From Bisporella sp. PMI_857 (Eukaryota; Ascomycota; Leotiomycetes; Helotiales; Helotiaceae): DNA of 64,000 nucleotides. Where the stretch lies: contig JAJSPD010000041.1 of the NCBI GenBank assembly GCA_021307315.1, forward strand, positions 62,001 to 126,000, given 5' to 3'. The notes beneath the pieces were generated by a model. The model ran no database searches and was not told the DNA's origin. It saw only the letters and a list, made by a program, of their open reading frames with translations. Position 1 is the first letter of the stretch, and each line of letters starts with the position of its first letter. Below, piece after piece: positions 35,581 through 48,502 of this stretch. Both the position numbers and the translations under genes were made by a program.

Positions 35581-36339
35581 ATGTCATCTCTGCTCTTCGG
35601 TAATTTATGGCGGCAAGGGTTCCACTTCCCGACAGGTCTATGAGCGCCACATGCGAGGGAATCGCTGGGGTCAAGTGCATTCGAAAGTACTCTGAGGGAG
35701 CAAGATGTGGAGCTTCGGTCATTTCCGGCTAACTTACTTCGTATTGATCTATTATAGCGTACGGTAAAAGAGTAAAAAGGGGAAATGGAGCGGAATATAT
35801 ATACTGAGGCTGTAGGGCCTCATGTGACTCTCTTTCCGAGATCCTTTCTCGTTTTCTTTGCTGTCATTCTGGAAAATTAGGAACCTATTGCTTTGAATTT
35901 TTTGTAAGTATTTCGCAAAATGATAATCGATTTCTAATTCCGATTTAAAATTTAATCAGTGGTATTTACAGCAAGGTCGAGGCGATATTTGGTCGATGAT
36001 ACGGACGTAGCGTCAACAGAGAGACCGACAACTGCGGGACGGAAATTCAGAATACATTCAATGTGGGAAAGGCACTAAACTATCTAACTCGGCGAGAAGC
36101 ATTCCACAATTCCGCAAAGCGTTAATTGGCAGTAGAAGGTATACTCACCAGATCTAGTAGGGATGAATTCAGCTGGGGTGCAGCGGGAGACATGACACGA
36201 TAATTGAGAGGTAGGGACTACTTATGTATAACAAGGTAGCACCATAAAGTTCAGTGTTGGTCAGAATTCACTAACGCTCTCGCACACCTCTAAATACTAC
36301 GTGTAGGCACTACCTAAAACTCTACTCTCACAAAAGACT

Positions 36340-38871
36340 TCAGACTATCCAATGATCTATCAACTTCTGAACCACACGATCTTTCCTCCCCACCTCAATA
36401 TCTATCTTGGTGACATCTTCATCCTCAGTCTCTGAATCGGGATCGGAGTCAGCACTGTACCACGTCTTATTTTTCTTCTTCTTTCGTAATCGCCGTCTCC
36501 TTAAACTGATCAAAGAGCTGTCACTGTCGCTGCCGCTATCCTCCCCATTCCGTTCCGAAGCCCCCTGCTTGCCCTTATTCGGCAGAGTGACTGGGACGCC
36601 TGGGGGTGGTCCTGGGGCACCAGGCAGACGAGTCATCAAGTGGTGATAGACGTCCAACGGCTTAAACCCAGCCTTCAAAGACCTCTTCGCAGTAGCACGG
36701 ATCAACGCCACGTCCAACTTATTTTTGCGGCGATGGGATTGGACGATCTCTCCCTTGTTATTATAGAGACTAACCTTAGCCCAAATCCATTCAAAGCGAC
36801 GATCAAATTCATCTAGGTTGATTCTGTCCATAATGCAGGCTAAATGACGATATTGCCAATCTGTCAAGAGCAATTGCCAGTCTAAGACGTCGCCGCATCG
36901 GGTATTGTAAGGTTGGATACGAAGCTCCGTAGATTCATTAGTAATGGTGGCACGCATCCAGCTGGGTTCGAGGCCGAGGTGGGTGGGGTCGCAGCGGCGA
37001 ACCGTAAACGAAGAGTAAATTGTCAAGGCTTCTTGCAACTCGTCCTCCGTAGGTTGCGGCGAGGCGTTACTAACATACTTGGAGATTTTAGGATCCCAGC
37101 GTGAGACAACGGTTGTAGGTGGTGCTTGTGGCGTGACTGCTAAACCTTGGTGGGGCCTGGGACCGACATGTGACTGTTCTAATGTGGATAGATCCTGATA
37201 GAATCAGCTTCTGACAAAAGGCAAAGAGAGATCGTGTGAAACAAGCTTACCGAAATTGCAACCGGATATGTGCCCACTCTATGAGAAATCGGAGGTGGCC
37301 GCAGACCACTGAAAGTAGGAATGTCCCTGAAAATTGCAAAGATTGGGCGTTCTTGCTTGGGCTTACTCAACATGGCCATCCGGTGGTTGGGCTTACTCTC
37401 AAAAACCACAAGTAGTTCTCGCTTGTAGGATTTGCCATTGATCGATAGCTCAAGGGGGTTAAGAAGCGTGGATTGATTGAGGGCAATAAGCGTCTTGTAC
37501 CAATCGCCGCTGTTGAGTTGGGACAGGATCGTCCACACATGAGTTTCTACGAGAGAGTGAAATGCGTTATCTGGAATGATATACCTGCCCTCGCGCGAAA
37601 TTACGAAAGCTGTTAGTTGGTACTGGCCGTTGCTCAATGTTTGGATTATTCCTTGTGCCAGAAAATCTTTGCTTCGGAAGAGGTTTTTGAGCCTGATGCC
37701 CAAACCACCCGCTTTCGGCCTGGGCAGCTGTGCTCCAGCTTGTTTAGTCCTATATCCGGTTAAAGCGTGCTTACTATAGTTTGGTAGGAACATACGCGAT
37801 TGTTGGGCAAGACTCTAGAGTTTGAGACCCCAATGGAGCTCTCTTTTGCTTCGTATTCGGTTCTGCCAATAGCTGGTTCGAAGCCACGATGTTGGTCATG
37901 ACCGCGGAGGGTTGAGAACCCGCATTTGCTTCCTGTTCTACCAGGTATGGCGGAGGTTGAGGCTGTGCAATTTTTAGTCTCAATACACTTTCCATACGTG
38001 CCAGGGCGGACATACACTCTTGGTTGTGGTATTTTCTTCATTACCAGTCGTGGAATTGGGCATATGTTGAAGCCTAGGATCAGGCGGCGATGGTAGTGAA
38101 GGAAGCGGGGCCAGTAGAGAAGGAGACGCACCAGCCCCACGGCTCTGTGTAGCAATGTATATATCACTGCTGCTACCACCGCTCTCAGTCTCAGAGTCTT
38201 GGTAATAATTTCCACGTCCTCCCGAAGCGCTAATGCCGACCAACTTCGCCGCCTGTTCGATTTTCTCGCAAGCCTCAATCCAATCTCGAGCATGATTCAT
38301 CTTGAGAGTTCTAGAGAATTCGGCCATTAATCGTATGTGCAGTATTGATGCATGATACTTACTCTATTTTTGGTAAACGGCCCACTTTGTTGATGAGAAA
38401 GAGGCCAAGTTGTAGCCTATAGAGTTTTTCGATATCATCCTCAATCTCATCAATCACCACACCCCAGTCAGTCGCATTGACTGACCTCGCAAACTCCTTT
38501 CCGTCAAGCTTGAAGCCGGCTTTTATTTCCTGTTTCTGCAGAGCTTTGCGTTCTCGCCATTCCAGACAGCCTTTCTCCACAGCTGGCTCTGCTTTTTTCA
38601 GAGTGGTAGCATATTCCATAGCAACAAGGTAAATGTACCTCAGGCCATTGTCCTTGAAAAGCGCCCCTTTCAGAGCTTCATCGCCTTTTGGTTCCAACAG
38701 CTCTTTAATCTGTTGAAGAGTGAAGACCGTGGCATAAAGGTTACCGAGAAACCCACTGAACGCGCAGGGAAGATAGTCAGCTAGGTGCATGCAATCGTAA
38801 GAGGATGCAAGGAACTGAGTGCTATATTCAGAGATGGACCCCAGGAGGGTAATAATTTTAGGCACTTCCAT
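36340..38871 (-). CDS. Large hypothetical protein with C-terminal basic/acidic tail
   Basis: Five exons join in frame (38871-38363, 38310-38016, 37962-37796, 37749-37251, 37194-36340; 2325 nt, 774 aa) through GT..AG introns of 46-56 bp. Residues 1-170 are helical (MEVPKIITLLGSISEYSTQF, then KLDGKEFARSVNATDWGVVI, DDIEKLYRLQLGLFLI), a layout often seen at the N-terminus of fungal signalling proteins. Residues 180-320 are Ser/Pro/Gln-rich and probably disordered. Residues 330-490 look globular (GRYIIPDNAFHSLVETHVWT, KRELLVVFESKPNHRMAML), as do 540-680 (TRCGDVLDWQLLLTDWQYRH). Near residue 720 lies LRRRRLRKKKKNK, a strong nuclear-localisation-type run, followed by an acidic stretch (DSDPDSETEDEDV). 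No family recognised. It appears intact, unlike most neighbours. Confidence 0.7.
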
Positions 38872-41800
38872 GGCCGAGAAAATCAAGAGTCTTCTAATAA
38901 AAAGCTGAGATTCGAGATAGAAAGATAAAGGACGAAGCGATGGGGAGGAGGGGGATATAAGGTATTTTCTTATAGGCAAAAGTTCTCAGATCACGTCCTC
39001 CCGCCCCATTGATTCTCATATCGAGTAGGAACGGGGCGAACGAGAGGAGGTGGCTTTTAACGAACTCAAATTAGTGCCGACCATTATGCTGATTCTGCAG
39101 TCGTCTTGTCACCGCATGTGACAAAGCTGCATATTTGAATATTTGGAAGCTCATTCGCCAATAAACAAACTTCTTTTGTTGCACCACATAATACTAGCTG
39201 GGATACAGTGTTGGAGGCATCATAACACGAAAGGAGAAAGCACTGACAGGAAATGATCCACAGCTATTGGAAGTACGAAGTAGATGAGCCTACATAAAGC
39301 CGAGCCTTTTGCAAGGTTGGGCTGCTTCACTCAAACATGTCATAGCGCCGCAGTGGTGCAGCTTAACACCATTGTGTCTTGTTCTACTGTATCCCTGGTA
39401 TTACGGTCTCCCGCGCGGATAACCTACCAAGACTAGAAGGCGGGAAATACGCATACGCTGCAGGTATGCGCAACCTCAGCCCTGAAACGGTGCAGCTGCA
39501 TAGAGCCTGTCATTTGTGCTACAAAACTATCCAGCAATGCATTAAAGTTTGATTCAAATTCAAGGACCGTGCATATGGAATCTGAGTTGATCTTGTGCTG
39601 ACGGCCGAAGGAGTACATGCTCGAAGTTGTATTTACATGACATCTCAAATTAGAAGGCCGATATACTGTAACACATTATGGATCTAAATTCCAAATTCAG
39701 TGCAACTTCCTTATGAATATTGATTTATATTCTTGGTATTATGCTTTCGAAGGTATGGCCACAGCTTCAGGGCTCTATCTATCGAACGATCAAACCCAGC
39801 AGATACAAGCATTGTCCTCAAACAGTCGAGGCTTGCGTCAGACTAGGGAGGAAGTTAACCTTTAGGAGAGCGGCATATTTAACTTTGTCACTCCCGCCCC
39901 AGTATCGCAGAAATATTGTTCGTTTTAATGGTACAAACGAAGCTTGATGGATTATTGCAAGTGGGAGTGGTCGGAAAGAGGTGAATTGAAAGATTGGCTT
40001 CGAAGTATAGGCAGATGAGATCGGCGTAAACAAGGTCATTGTCGGAATACCTACCACGTAGCAAAAGACGTAGTAGCTGTGAGTACGTTCTTGCTGGTAT
40101 AGTTCTGATATTCTTGATTGATTCCTCTAAGCTACGGCCTATTGCCAGGTAGTTATATAGTGGTAGAAGACCCACAATCCTCGTGATCTGAATCATCTAA
40201 TAGAACGCGTGAAACTATGTACATGCATTCCAACAGTCATGTTCAATTTGGGAGCTCAACAGCATCATTCTGCAGTGAAGAATTTCAGGCACGCACTGCA
40301 GTCGGAGCTTTTTCAATGGATAGAGGAGGGCGAAGACTCAACACTGTATGTGGTGCCCTCTACGAACCTTCAGCGTTTTGTCAATTCGAACTGGAGTCGA
40401 GCACGCACGGTACAACGCAACACTCGAAACGGAGGCCCTTTCAGCTCGAATCAAAGGCAATACGCTGTATATAGCAAAACCTATTCTATTTACTCGCCGT
40501 TCGGTTACCTGCGCGCTGGCAGGGCGAATAACCTCTGGAGCATGAAAATTTTTCGCTCGACCCACTTTTATTTGAGCCTCAATTCGACATCGAAGCAATT
40601 CTTTACGACGATATCTATCCACCATCTTACGGTTTCCATGCCCTTTGCTAAGGGGGACTAATCTCTGGGTACCTAGTACGAGCCATGACCGACGTTGACT
40701 ACTAACAAAACGACGAGAATAAGCCTTGGGAAGGAAGTAGTAGGGCCGGTAGGAAGGAAAGGGCATTTGCAGAAGGAGAGAAGAGTTTAGGAGTGGTTTT
40801 GAGGGGCAAATGAAAAGGAAGAGAATGCTTTGGTCATATACAAGGACTCGATCCCCAACATTCACTGGAACATGTGAGAGGTTTTTGGAAGAAGTATGTT
40901 AAGGCTACTAGTCTATTAATATTGGCTAGTACAGTCCTTGTAGGGTACTTGTGCTCCTGCTTCTTTCTTTTTACTCTCGGACAAAAGCATATTCAGAACC
41001 ACAGTATTTGTTACTGTTATTAGGATCGCGAAGCTCTCGAGAAAGGGCCTAGCCGTGTTACATAGTCCTCGACTGATTCAGCACGTTTAAAAGGAATAAT
41101 AATAATATCAATGGATAGAGCTTGAGCGGGTCAGTTGTATTAGCCAGGATATGTTAGCTTTCGTCGCATTAGTCGTCAGGCCGAATTATTGAACAATGCA
41201 GGGAGGATAGTCGACCAACATATCTTGCCATTCGATATCGGGTCTAGGGACATGACGTTCAAAAATACTTTCGGCTATGTCCAGATTGCTTGTGTATGAG
41301 AGCCCTGTCGTACCCCCTCTTAATGCTAATCCCGGTCGTATCCACCTCAGTAACCCCGTCGTGAATGTTACCGTAATCCTTGCCAAGGACTGGATCTCGG
41401 CTCAGAAGCACCACTAGTGCTAGCGCCGAGATGATTCCTTGGCAGTGTGCCATGCAAACAAATTGTTCCTTAGAACGGCGAGTAGCTTGGCTGTAGGACT
41501 TAGGCTGCCCCTGCTAGTAAAGAACACACCCCACGACCTGGCCCCGCCTCCCGGAATTGCTTGCTGAAATATCAGCGGTGACATTCTGGACACAAGATCC
41601 ATGCCGCCTGAGAATCACAATAAAATGTGGAGATGCACAACCCTTGCAATTTCTGAAAAGTAATTGACTTTCAGCTCGTCTTTTCCTCGTTCCCTTCCCC
41701 TCCCTGGTTCCTGCTTATTTTACATATTGGCGCATTATTTCATAAATTCCAATAACTAATACCGTTCATACGGCGGAATAAATGCCAAACAATCAAGCTA

Positions 41801-42491
41801 GCACCCGAGTACTGCGCAAAACCCAAGCCAGCTTCTGTATCCACGGCTTTTATATAGGGAACTACCAATCGCCATTGAGCCTGCATTGTTCAACTTCAAT
41901 CCCGAATCCGGGGTTCTGGTAAGTTGTCCTAAGTTACATTGCCCTGCCACCAGAGCTTCAAAGCCAAAGCCATTCCACCTTTGAGGTCACTTTTTCCATT
42001 TGCTGCATCCTCCCCCCCCCCCAAAAACTCTAGCAATGGGATCCCGTGTAGTGATGTAATAGTGGTGCCGTGAACGAAGTAGCATAGCTTGAGTCGTGAA
42101 AAGGAAGAACGGCAAGTTGTGGTCACCTATAAGTTGGTGATCCCGCTGAGAAGGATCGCTGACACTTTGGAGGACTTTTTAGATTTTCACGCGTCTTTCA
42201 CAACTGCTGCCGCTGGTTGGCTTGACTTACCGTGTATGCATAGTGAATCACATGCAAGCTACACCAATTTGTTTCTAAAATGCCTGAATGCAAGGCTGCA
42301 TGCACATGGTGGTTGGAAGATCGCAAGCATTTCTATCATGCCAATTCAAGATAGGTGCAAGATCTCGCAGCTCCAGTCGCCACTTCAGGGTTCCTTTTAT
42401 ATAGCCTGGGGGAGTTAACACCCTCAAATCTTAAAAAGAGTACTTTTCAAGTGAATCATTACCTACTTTCTCACTTTCGGTAACCTTAGTC
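38872..42491. other. 3.6 kb with no gene supported
   Basis: The longest frames are plus 40209-40661 (150 codons) and minus 40865-40338 (175 codons). They overlap on opposite strands and neither shows a family motif, splice structure or strong codon bias. MNVGDRVLVYDQSI at the start of the minus frame faintly resembles a motif found near the end of retrotransposon integrases, which is too little to call. The remainder shows only short frames. Confidence 0.35.
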
Positions 42492-43106
42492 ATGAGAGAT
42501 AGTATTATCGTAAGATTCGTTATAAATACGGCCTTAGGGTTAGAGACCGTGTCTCTTAAGGGTTCGTGGGCCATCCGTAAAACGATTGCTCTGACGGAGG
42601 TAAAGGCTGGCGTTTGGACGACCCAAGTCACATTTCAAAAATCCCCAGGTAACCATCGTTATTATTACTTCGTAAGTGTTCTGTGCTATCTGTACGCTTT
42701 ACCTTAATCTTCAGCAGTACATTGTTAACGGAAGGGCCATTCATAACCCTAGCGCATGTTCAGAATACCATGAGAAATCCGGACGCACCATCAACACCAT
42801 CGACATTTCTACAGTTCCGTCCTCACCTATCCCTGGAAAGTGCCTCCCAGAGTCGGCTATTTTACACCCGACGCCGTTACCCCTAAAATTAGACCCGGTG
42901 GTAATCAAGAGCTTCGAGGATTGGAGCGAAAGAACCCAGACTATGAACTAGTTCTAAGCTTAAGAAGCCGTGATAGAATAAAGGATGCGGAACCAATAAG
43001 AATATCCTTACCTAGGTTAATAACCCCGACGGAAGTTGGATCTAAAGCAACCCGGTACTACCATGTGTATTACCTAGTCCAAGCAATTGTCACAACCCAG
43101 AACTAA
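42492..43106 (+). pseudogene. AMPK-type glycogen-binding (CBM48-like) protein relic
   Basis: From the ATG at 42492 the frame gives an E-set/CBM48-like fold: VRFVINTALGLETVSLKGSW, then LTEVKAGVWTTQVTF and GNHRYYYF. A 43-bp GTAAGT..TTCAG intron (42674-42716) follows, then YIVNGRAIHNPSACSEYHEK and SGRTINTIDI. This strand order and the YYYF..VNGR..P pattern are typical of the domain in AMPK beta subunits and in yeast Mdg1/Crp1. After SPIPGK the frame breaks: the convincing continuation (VPPRVGYFTPDAVTPKIRPG, then NPDYELVLSLRSRDRIKDAE, PRLITPTEVGSKATR) is in another frame near 42,835. A 1-nt loss explains it. The gene is short for the family and probably broken; the native 5' end may lie upstream of an acceptor (CTTAG) just before the ATG. 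Confidence 0.55.
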
Positions 43107-44668
43107 TATGTAATTACTTCCGGACAGCCACCCCAAAGATACTCTACAGCTTTCTCTTAAGGTGGATTGGAATGCAGCGCTGCCTTGGTTGCCTCCATCC
43201 ACCAGCAATGAGACCGTCATCTTATCCTTTGAGTTGCTAGAAAGTCTTCCAAGCCAAGTTCTGGGGGGCTCTTAGTGAGTATCTGGCGTTCACCATCTTG
43301 CCATGTGCTGATGATGGTTCGCGTGTGTGTCTTCCAGGAGAGCCTTCATGTCCTTGGCCATCGCATTAACGTACGTACGATCCGAAATCAGTGAAGTGGC
43401 ATAAACATGAACCTGTGGCTAGCTAAACATAGCACAAGGTGGTGAATTCAAGAAGTCGAGAATCCTAATATCGGTGAGGAATGTCCACTAGCCTAGGAAT
43501 AGACTCTACAGAGGAATCCCAGACCTGAGATCTGATCTAGACGACCTTGCAATAAACCCATAATGATCCTATAGATGATATATGGCGTTTTCGAGAGTTT
43601 CTTGTGGCTTAACAACAAGCCTATAGAACGTTACTTTTGATGTTGAGGAAAGGCCATTGCTATGCTGTCATGTGGATCGAGCCTGGGTGGCTGAATATTA
43701 AACGCATTATTGTCACGGCCACGTCAACAAAAAAGGGATGTGGCAGCCTCACTCCCAAACAATGCATCCATGCAACATGGCAATAGAGCATAGAACACAG
43801 AACCCTAACTGTTGTTTCATTATGGCAAACAAGTAGTCAATATTTCTTAGTTACGTCTCATGGCTGGGTTAAAAATTTAATGACTAGGCATGCTTAGCCT
43901 GGGAAATCTCGAAGCGCACTCTCCTGCTCCTGAGTATCCGTTCATGCATAGGTCTTATGCATGGCGTTCATCCTACGCGAGGCTCTTGTCTGATTACGCA
44001 GTGGAATTTTTAATATAAGATAGCGTGTCACCTCGTTTTTCATCTCGTGGCATTTCTTCATCACTTTCACCCGTATTGATTCAGCTAATCTTGAACGTCT
44101 CGATATCATTTGCGAGAGATGATATTCTTTTCGCGTTGCCGCCGCCAGCACAACGAGCATTTTCGCCCATGGTCGAGCAAATTTTCACGAGAGATCACCC
44201 ACTGAGCCTCTCGTCGGCCTTGCGATTGTCCGAGGCTTTGGGTGGAGCTGATGGATCACGTGTCTCAAACGAAGCTCTATATAATGGTGGGGCGCTTCCA
44301 GCAAATCCTCGGCAAGGCAGGCGCTGCTGATTTTTCCGTCACATGGCATTTAGGCTAATCATCTTTTCGCGATCATGATGTACGCTCCACTATCGATACA
44401 AAGGAAAGAATACAGAAATCTGCCAATGTCAGGTTGCATCCAGTCATCGAGTTACACGTAGCATTGCACAGGCATTCAACAGCTTTGCGCCAGCGACAGC
44501 ACCATCTTTCGCGAGAGATGAGTGTTGATTTGATGGGGACAAATTCTCGGCTGAATATTTCTCGCAGCACCACCATCATCATCGCATCACCGGCTAGAAA
44601 CAACGAAAGCCATCATCGACGCCCGTACAACGTAGAGAAGGACCTAATTTTCCACGGATGCTCTTAGT
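43107..44668. other. No gene supported
   Basis: A minus-strand frame at 44160-43942 (rich in Arg/Lys, e.g. SRRSRLAESIRVKVMKKCHE) and an overlapping plus-strand frame at 44025-44330 both lack family motifs. A plus-strand frame at 44434-44667 stops (TAG) directly before the exon called at 44,669 and could be its 5' part if that stop is a mutation or the end of an intron (CTCTTAG). Confidence 0.35.
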
Positions 44669-45054
44669 CATCGAATTATAGAGGCACAGAATCGATAATA
44701 CTGCGTATCAAGGGCGGCGCTTGGGAAGTCATGGACGAGGCAAAGGAAAAGGCTAAGAAGTGGATTGCTGGTAGGAAGGTATATTTGGGTATTTTAGCAT
44801 ATCGAGAGCAGATTTATTGATTCAAGATCAAGGGCTACCAAGTCGTCGAGTCCCCGAGCTCATACCTAGAAGGCCCACCCCAACATACTTGTGCGATCTC
44901 TGTCAAAGCTACGGCAAAAGGGCTGTGGAAGGGGAAAGAGCCCTTCGATACAAAAGATATTGGAGACAGCGTAATAGAGATCAAAGGTGGCGAGGAATGG
45001 ACGGCGAACGATGGTGTGGATGTAGTGTGGATCGTAACAGTAGTAGGACGATAA
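44669..45054 (+). CDS. 3' end of a hypothetical gene (two exons)
   Basis: Exon 44669-44778 follows a possible acceptor (GATGCTCTTAG) and reads IILRIKGGAWEVMDEAKEKA ending at AGGAAG. A 48-bp GTATAT..TTCAAG intron follows; exon 44827-45054 continues in phase with IKGYQVVESPSSYLEGPPQH, KATAKGLWKGKEPFDTKDIG and VIEIKGGEEWTANDGVDVVW to a TAA. The 5' exons are not identified. No family recognised. It converges on the gene called at 45122-46278, leaving 67 bp between the stops. Confidence 0.4.
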
Positions 45055-45121
45055 TGGCAGACAGACGATGTAGAATTTATCCAGCTAGTTTGGCATCGGC
45101 ACATAGTTTCCAGCATCATGG

Positions 45122-46278
45122 CTACCCTCTACGCGCCGCTGTCCATAATTTCCGCGCCGTTTGTAATTCGAAGTTCAGAGTACTGGCACGACCTGGAATC
45201 CAGACTACTACTTTTCCTGTCCCTGAACAGTTCACCATGTTCAACTCATCGCAGGCCTCCAAGTTCGAAAGAATAGATTTGCAAAACTGTCCTAAGGACA
45301 TTTGGGCCAGACCCGTGGGCTGTTCTCCATACAATATCGCAAGTACTTGTGTCCCCGCGCTCGGCCCAGGACCTATGTCTACCCGCAGCGGTGCATCTGG
45401 TTGCAGACCAAGACGGTTCACAACGAACGCCTTGTGTTCTATGCATTCTGGGAAAAGGCGGCAAAATGTAGCCTTCGTCATTGAAAACATTTTCGGCATA
45501 CCTAAAGTAGGCTGATCCCTTGTAAGCTGGGACACAGCTGCAGGTGGGTGCTGGGCGCCATCGTGTGAATTTGATTGTGCTTGTGTGTGTGAACCCGCTG
45601 CTGCCGTCGACGTCTGGGTAGGATCTGGTAACTGTCTGGTCTCTATTCGCGGCTGCTTGGATTGGGGCAGTTCTTGTTCCTCGTTGTCTTCTCCTGCTTT
45701 CACGTCAGCGACGATTTAAAGTCGAGACATGCGGTCTACTACGAACCCTTTTTGCGCTTCTTCGCTCTATGCCAGATAATCCAATCAACCATTTTGGAAG
45801 GAAGATCTGTTTCCATCAAAATATCTGGTAGGAGTTCCTTTGCAGCCATCGGCCACTGTTTGACTTCTTCGGGGCATAGCCTCGACTTCGACTCCGACTC
45901 CCCATCGTCCTTCGATTTCGGCTTCTTTATTTGGGATTTGAATTTTTTTTTCCAATGGATGTAAATTACACCAAAGATGATCACTGGTTTAAGATCCTTC
46001 TTTTGAATGTAAATGAATCTCCACAGCGAGCCATCGGGCGCATCCTCATTCAGCGCTTCCTTTATTATTTGGTCTAGAAGACTGTCCTTTCTCGGAGCCC
46101 AGCCACTCTTCAATGTTGACGCTTGTACTTCCAGTTCCAAAAGATCGGGGGCTTCCTCTATCCAGGTGCGTATAGGAACGATACATTGCAACGCAAGCCA
46201 ATGATAATGGTGGATTGAGTAGTAGTATTTGGAAAGCGACTTTGCATCAGAAAGCGGATTGTCTTGGAAGGCTAACAT
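45122..46278 (-). CDS. Hypothetical two-exon protein downstream of a minisatellite
   Basis: Exon 1 (46278-45747) opens at an ATG, and exon 2 (45696-45122) joins in phase across a 50-bp GTTCGT..GTGAAAG intron containing a CGCTGAC branch site (1107 nt, 368 aa). The first half is helical and charged (LALQCIVPIRTWIEEAPDLL, LLDQIIKEALNEDAPDGSLW) with a short hydrophobic patch (VIIFGVIYIHW). A KKRKK run at the exon junction could act as a nuclear signal. The middle is Gln/Ser/Pro-rich, and the end looks folded (MTKATFCRLFPECIEHKAFV, QFCKSILSNLEACDELNM). No family recognised. A tandem repeat starts about 17 bp before the ATG, so its promoter or 5'-UTR is repetitive. Confidence 0.55.
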
Positions 46279-46294
46279 TATGAGGAGTCGAGAT

Positions 46295-46870
46295 GAAAAA
46301 GCGAGATGACTGTGCTAAAAAAGCGAGATGGGTGTGTTAAAAAAGCGAGATGACTGTGCTAAAAAAGCGAGATGGGTGTGCTGAAAAAGCGAGATGGGTG
46401 TGTTGAAAAAGCGAGATGGGCTGTGCTAAAAAAGCGAGATGGGTAGTGCTGAAAACGCGAGATAACTGTGTTGAAAAAGCGAGATGGGTAGTGCTGAAAA
46501 CGCGAGATAACTGTGTTGAAAAAGCGAGATGGGTGTGTTGAAAAAGCGAGATGGGTGTGTTAAAAAAGCGAGATGGATGTGTTGAAAAAGCGAGATGGGT
46601 GTGTTGAAAAAGCGAGATGGGTAATGTGAAAAAGCGAGATGGGTTGTGCTGAAAACGCGAGACGACTGTGTTGAAAAAGCGAGATGGGTGTGCTGAAAAC
46701 GCGAGACGACTGTGTTGAAAAAGCGAGATGGGTGTGCTGAAAACGCGAGACGACTGTGTTGAAAAAGCGAGATGGGTAGTGCTGAAAAAGCGAGATGACT
46801 GTGTTGAAAAAGCGAGATGGGTGTGCTGAAAAAGCGAGATGGGTGTGCTGAAAACGCGGGATGACTGTGT
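46295..46870. repeat. Minisatellite, unit about 21-22 bp, roughly 27 copies
   Basis: The unit is GAAAAAGCGAGATGGGTGTG plus one or two bases, with variants GATGACTGTG, GACGACTGTG, GGTAGTG and AAAACGCGAGA. Because copies differ between 20 and 22 bp, the phantom frame it creates on the minus strand (repeating HLAFSA.PISLFQ) drifts and is not evidence of a protein. Blocks of two or three variant types recur together (for example the pair GACGACTGTG and GATGGGTGTG three times), showing expansion of higher-order units. It lies directly upstream of the ATG at 46278. Confidence 0.85.
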
Positions 46871-48502
46871 GCACCCTTGCGGACTACCACCAAAAACTGC
46901 TACCCCATTGAAGCTCCACTCTTGGCATTCTCAAAGAGTACTAGCTATTGGTTCAGTCCACCATACTCTAGAGTGAATCCAATTGGTATTGATTCCGAAA
47001 GCCCATTCCTGACTTATCTTCTAATGAATTTCGTCCTTCCAGTCTCATTAAATCGAACACTGTTGTATGCGGCCAAAGTCACGTGAATTACACAGCGACG
47101 CTCGGATCAACAGTGGCTCGAGAGTGGGTGCACGAAATTCCGTGCGCGCCACGTCTTAACTTGATTATACTACAAATTTATATTATAACTATACTTCAAA
47201 ATCAAGATATAGAGCCTTTTAAACATTCTTATTAATTTTCATATACAAAAGTTAGTCTGAAACTTAATCCTTAAAGAGTTATTTTAAAAATAAAAATTTT
47301 ACTAGTAACTTTATGTAACAGAAAGAGGGCAGCAGGAGGGATTGCAATATAACAGGTGAGAACACGTGACTAGCGATGTAGCTGCAATAGTAATGAATTG
47401 ATATCAGAAGTATGCTTGTAAGTCTAACAGGAAAAAATCAAGCTTGCTTTGTTCAGAGAGCTCTAGCTGGTCCTTAAATCTTTTAACTGTACTGTAGCTG
47501 TGAGCCTGTGGCTGTGCGATAAGGTGAGGAATGTGGCACGGGCGCAAGGGCCCGAAACAGGAAGGCTTGAACATAAAATTCGATTGAGAGCCTCCGATAT
47601 AATATTTGAGAGTCTACCTTGAAAGCAACTGCTCAACCTTCACTAGTTGGATGGCCGCCTGGCAGGCCACAGCCTGTGACTAATAACTTCATCCTGATGA
47701 AGCATCCAAGGCTGGACATATTTGTTCTGAAACCTCGTATCATTTATTGACTTGATTGCACCGTTTTGGCTCATCTTTTGATGGCACGGTTGACACCCGC
47801 AGAAGTGTTGGCATGCTTGACGGGATGTGGTTGGTAGGAGAATGAAAGATGCACATGAGGTTGCATGAATTGAATATGTGTAAAGACTGCGATGGTCTTG
47901 GAAACCATGTCCGTCATTGGCTCGCGCAAGGAATTTGAAGCCAACTTTATTGAGTGATTGTCCATAACCGTACAAATAACTAACCTACACACAAACACCA
48001 GTCTCAGCCTTGGCCACACGGCTTCAGGAATCACACTTTGTGTGAGATGGAGCTTTGCTCACCCCTCTCTACTATGAGAGAATAGATTGGGGCACCGTCC
48101 TTTATAAATGCTGATTCTGTCACCGGTTGCAACAGTAGAGCCTCACTCTCATTCTGACCCCCTCTCTATACAAGATCGCTTCTGTTCTATTTCTCTCTTG
48201 TTGCTTTTCCATTCTGCCTTAAATCTGTTATTATTGTGTCCGAGATCTGCGGAGGCCGCTATTACCGTCGACTTAAAACCGTGCCATCTTGGCGTAGGAA
48301 TTTACAGACTCTAGAGGAGTCTGAATATCCTTCCGGATATCTCATTTTACTGACCCATCCGAAGGATCCGAATAGCTGACACAATATCGTCGCATACGGA
48401 GCAATAGGGTTCCTACCGAATGACACACACACCAAGTTCCGACAACAATATGTCCCAACCCTGTGTCCACTACTAGATTTTGTGTTATTGTCAATGTCGC
48501 CT
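46871..48502. other. No gene supported
   Basis: An AT-rich segment lies at 47,150-47,420 and only short frames are present. GTGGGTGCACGAAATTCCGT at about 47,125 is GC-rich and abuts the AT-rich block, possibly the edge of an unrecognised repeat. Confidence 0.3.

Noticed and set aside
40338..40865. Open frame beginning MNVGDRVLVYDQSI as retrotransposon integrase tail
   Set aside because: Only one short motif fits; the rest has no pol-like content and an equally long frame lies on the other strand.
45302..45715. Plus-strand open frames within 45,120-45,515 opposite the 368-aa gene
   Set aside because: They are the reverse complement of the better-supported minus-strand gene, which has a clean in-phase intron with a CGCTGAC branch site.
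46295..46870. CRISPR-like array
   Set aside because: Units are contiguous with no unique spacers, and the sequence is from a fungal genome.
46426..46893. 155-codon minus-strand frame of repeating HLAFSA/PISLFQ units
   Set aside because: It is the translation of the minisatellite; unit length varies between 20 and 22 bp, so the frame is not kept, as it would be under protein selection.
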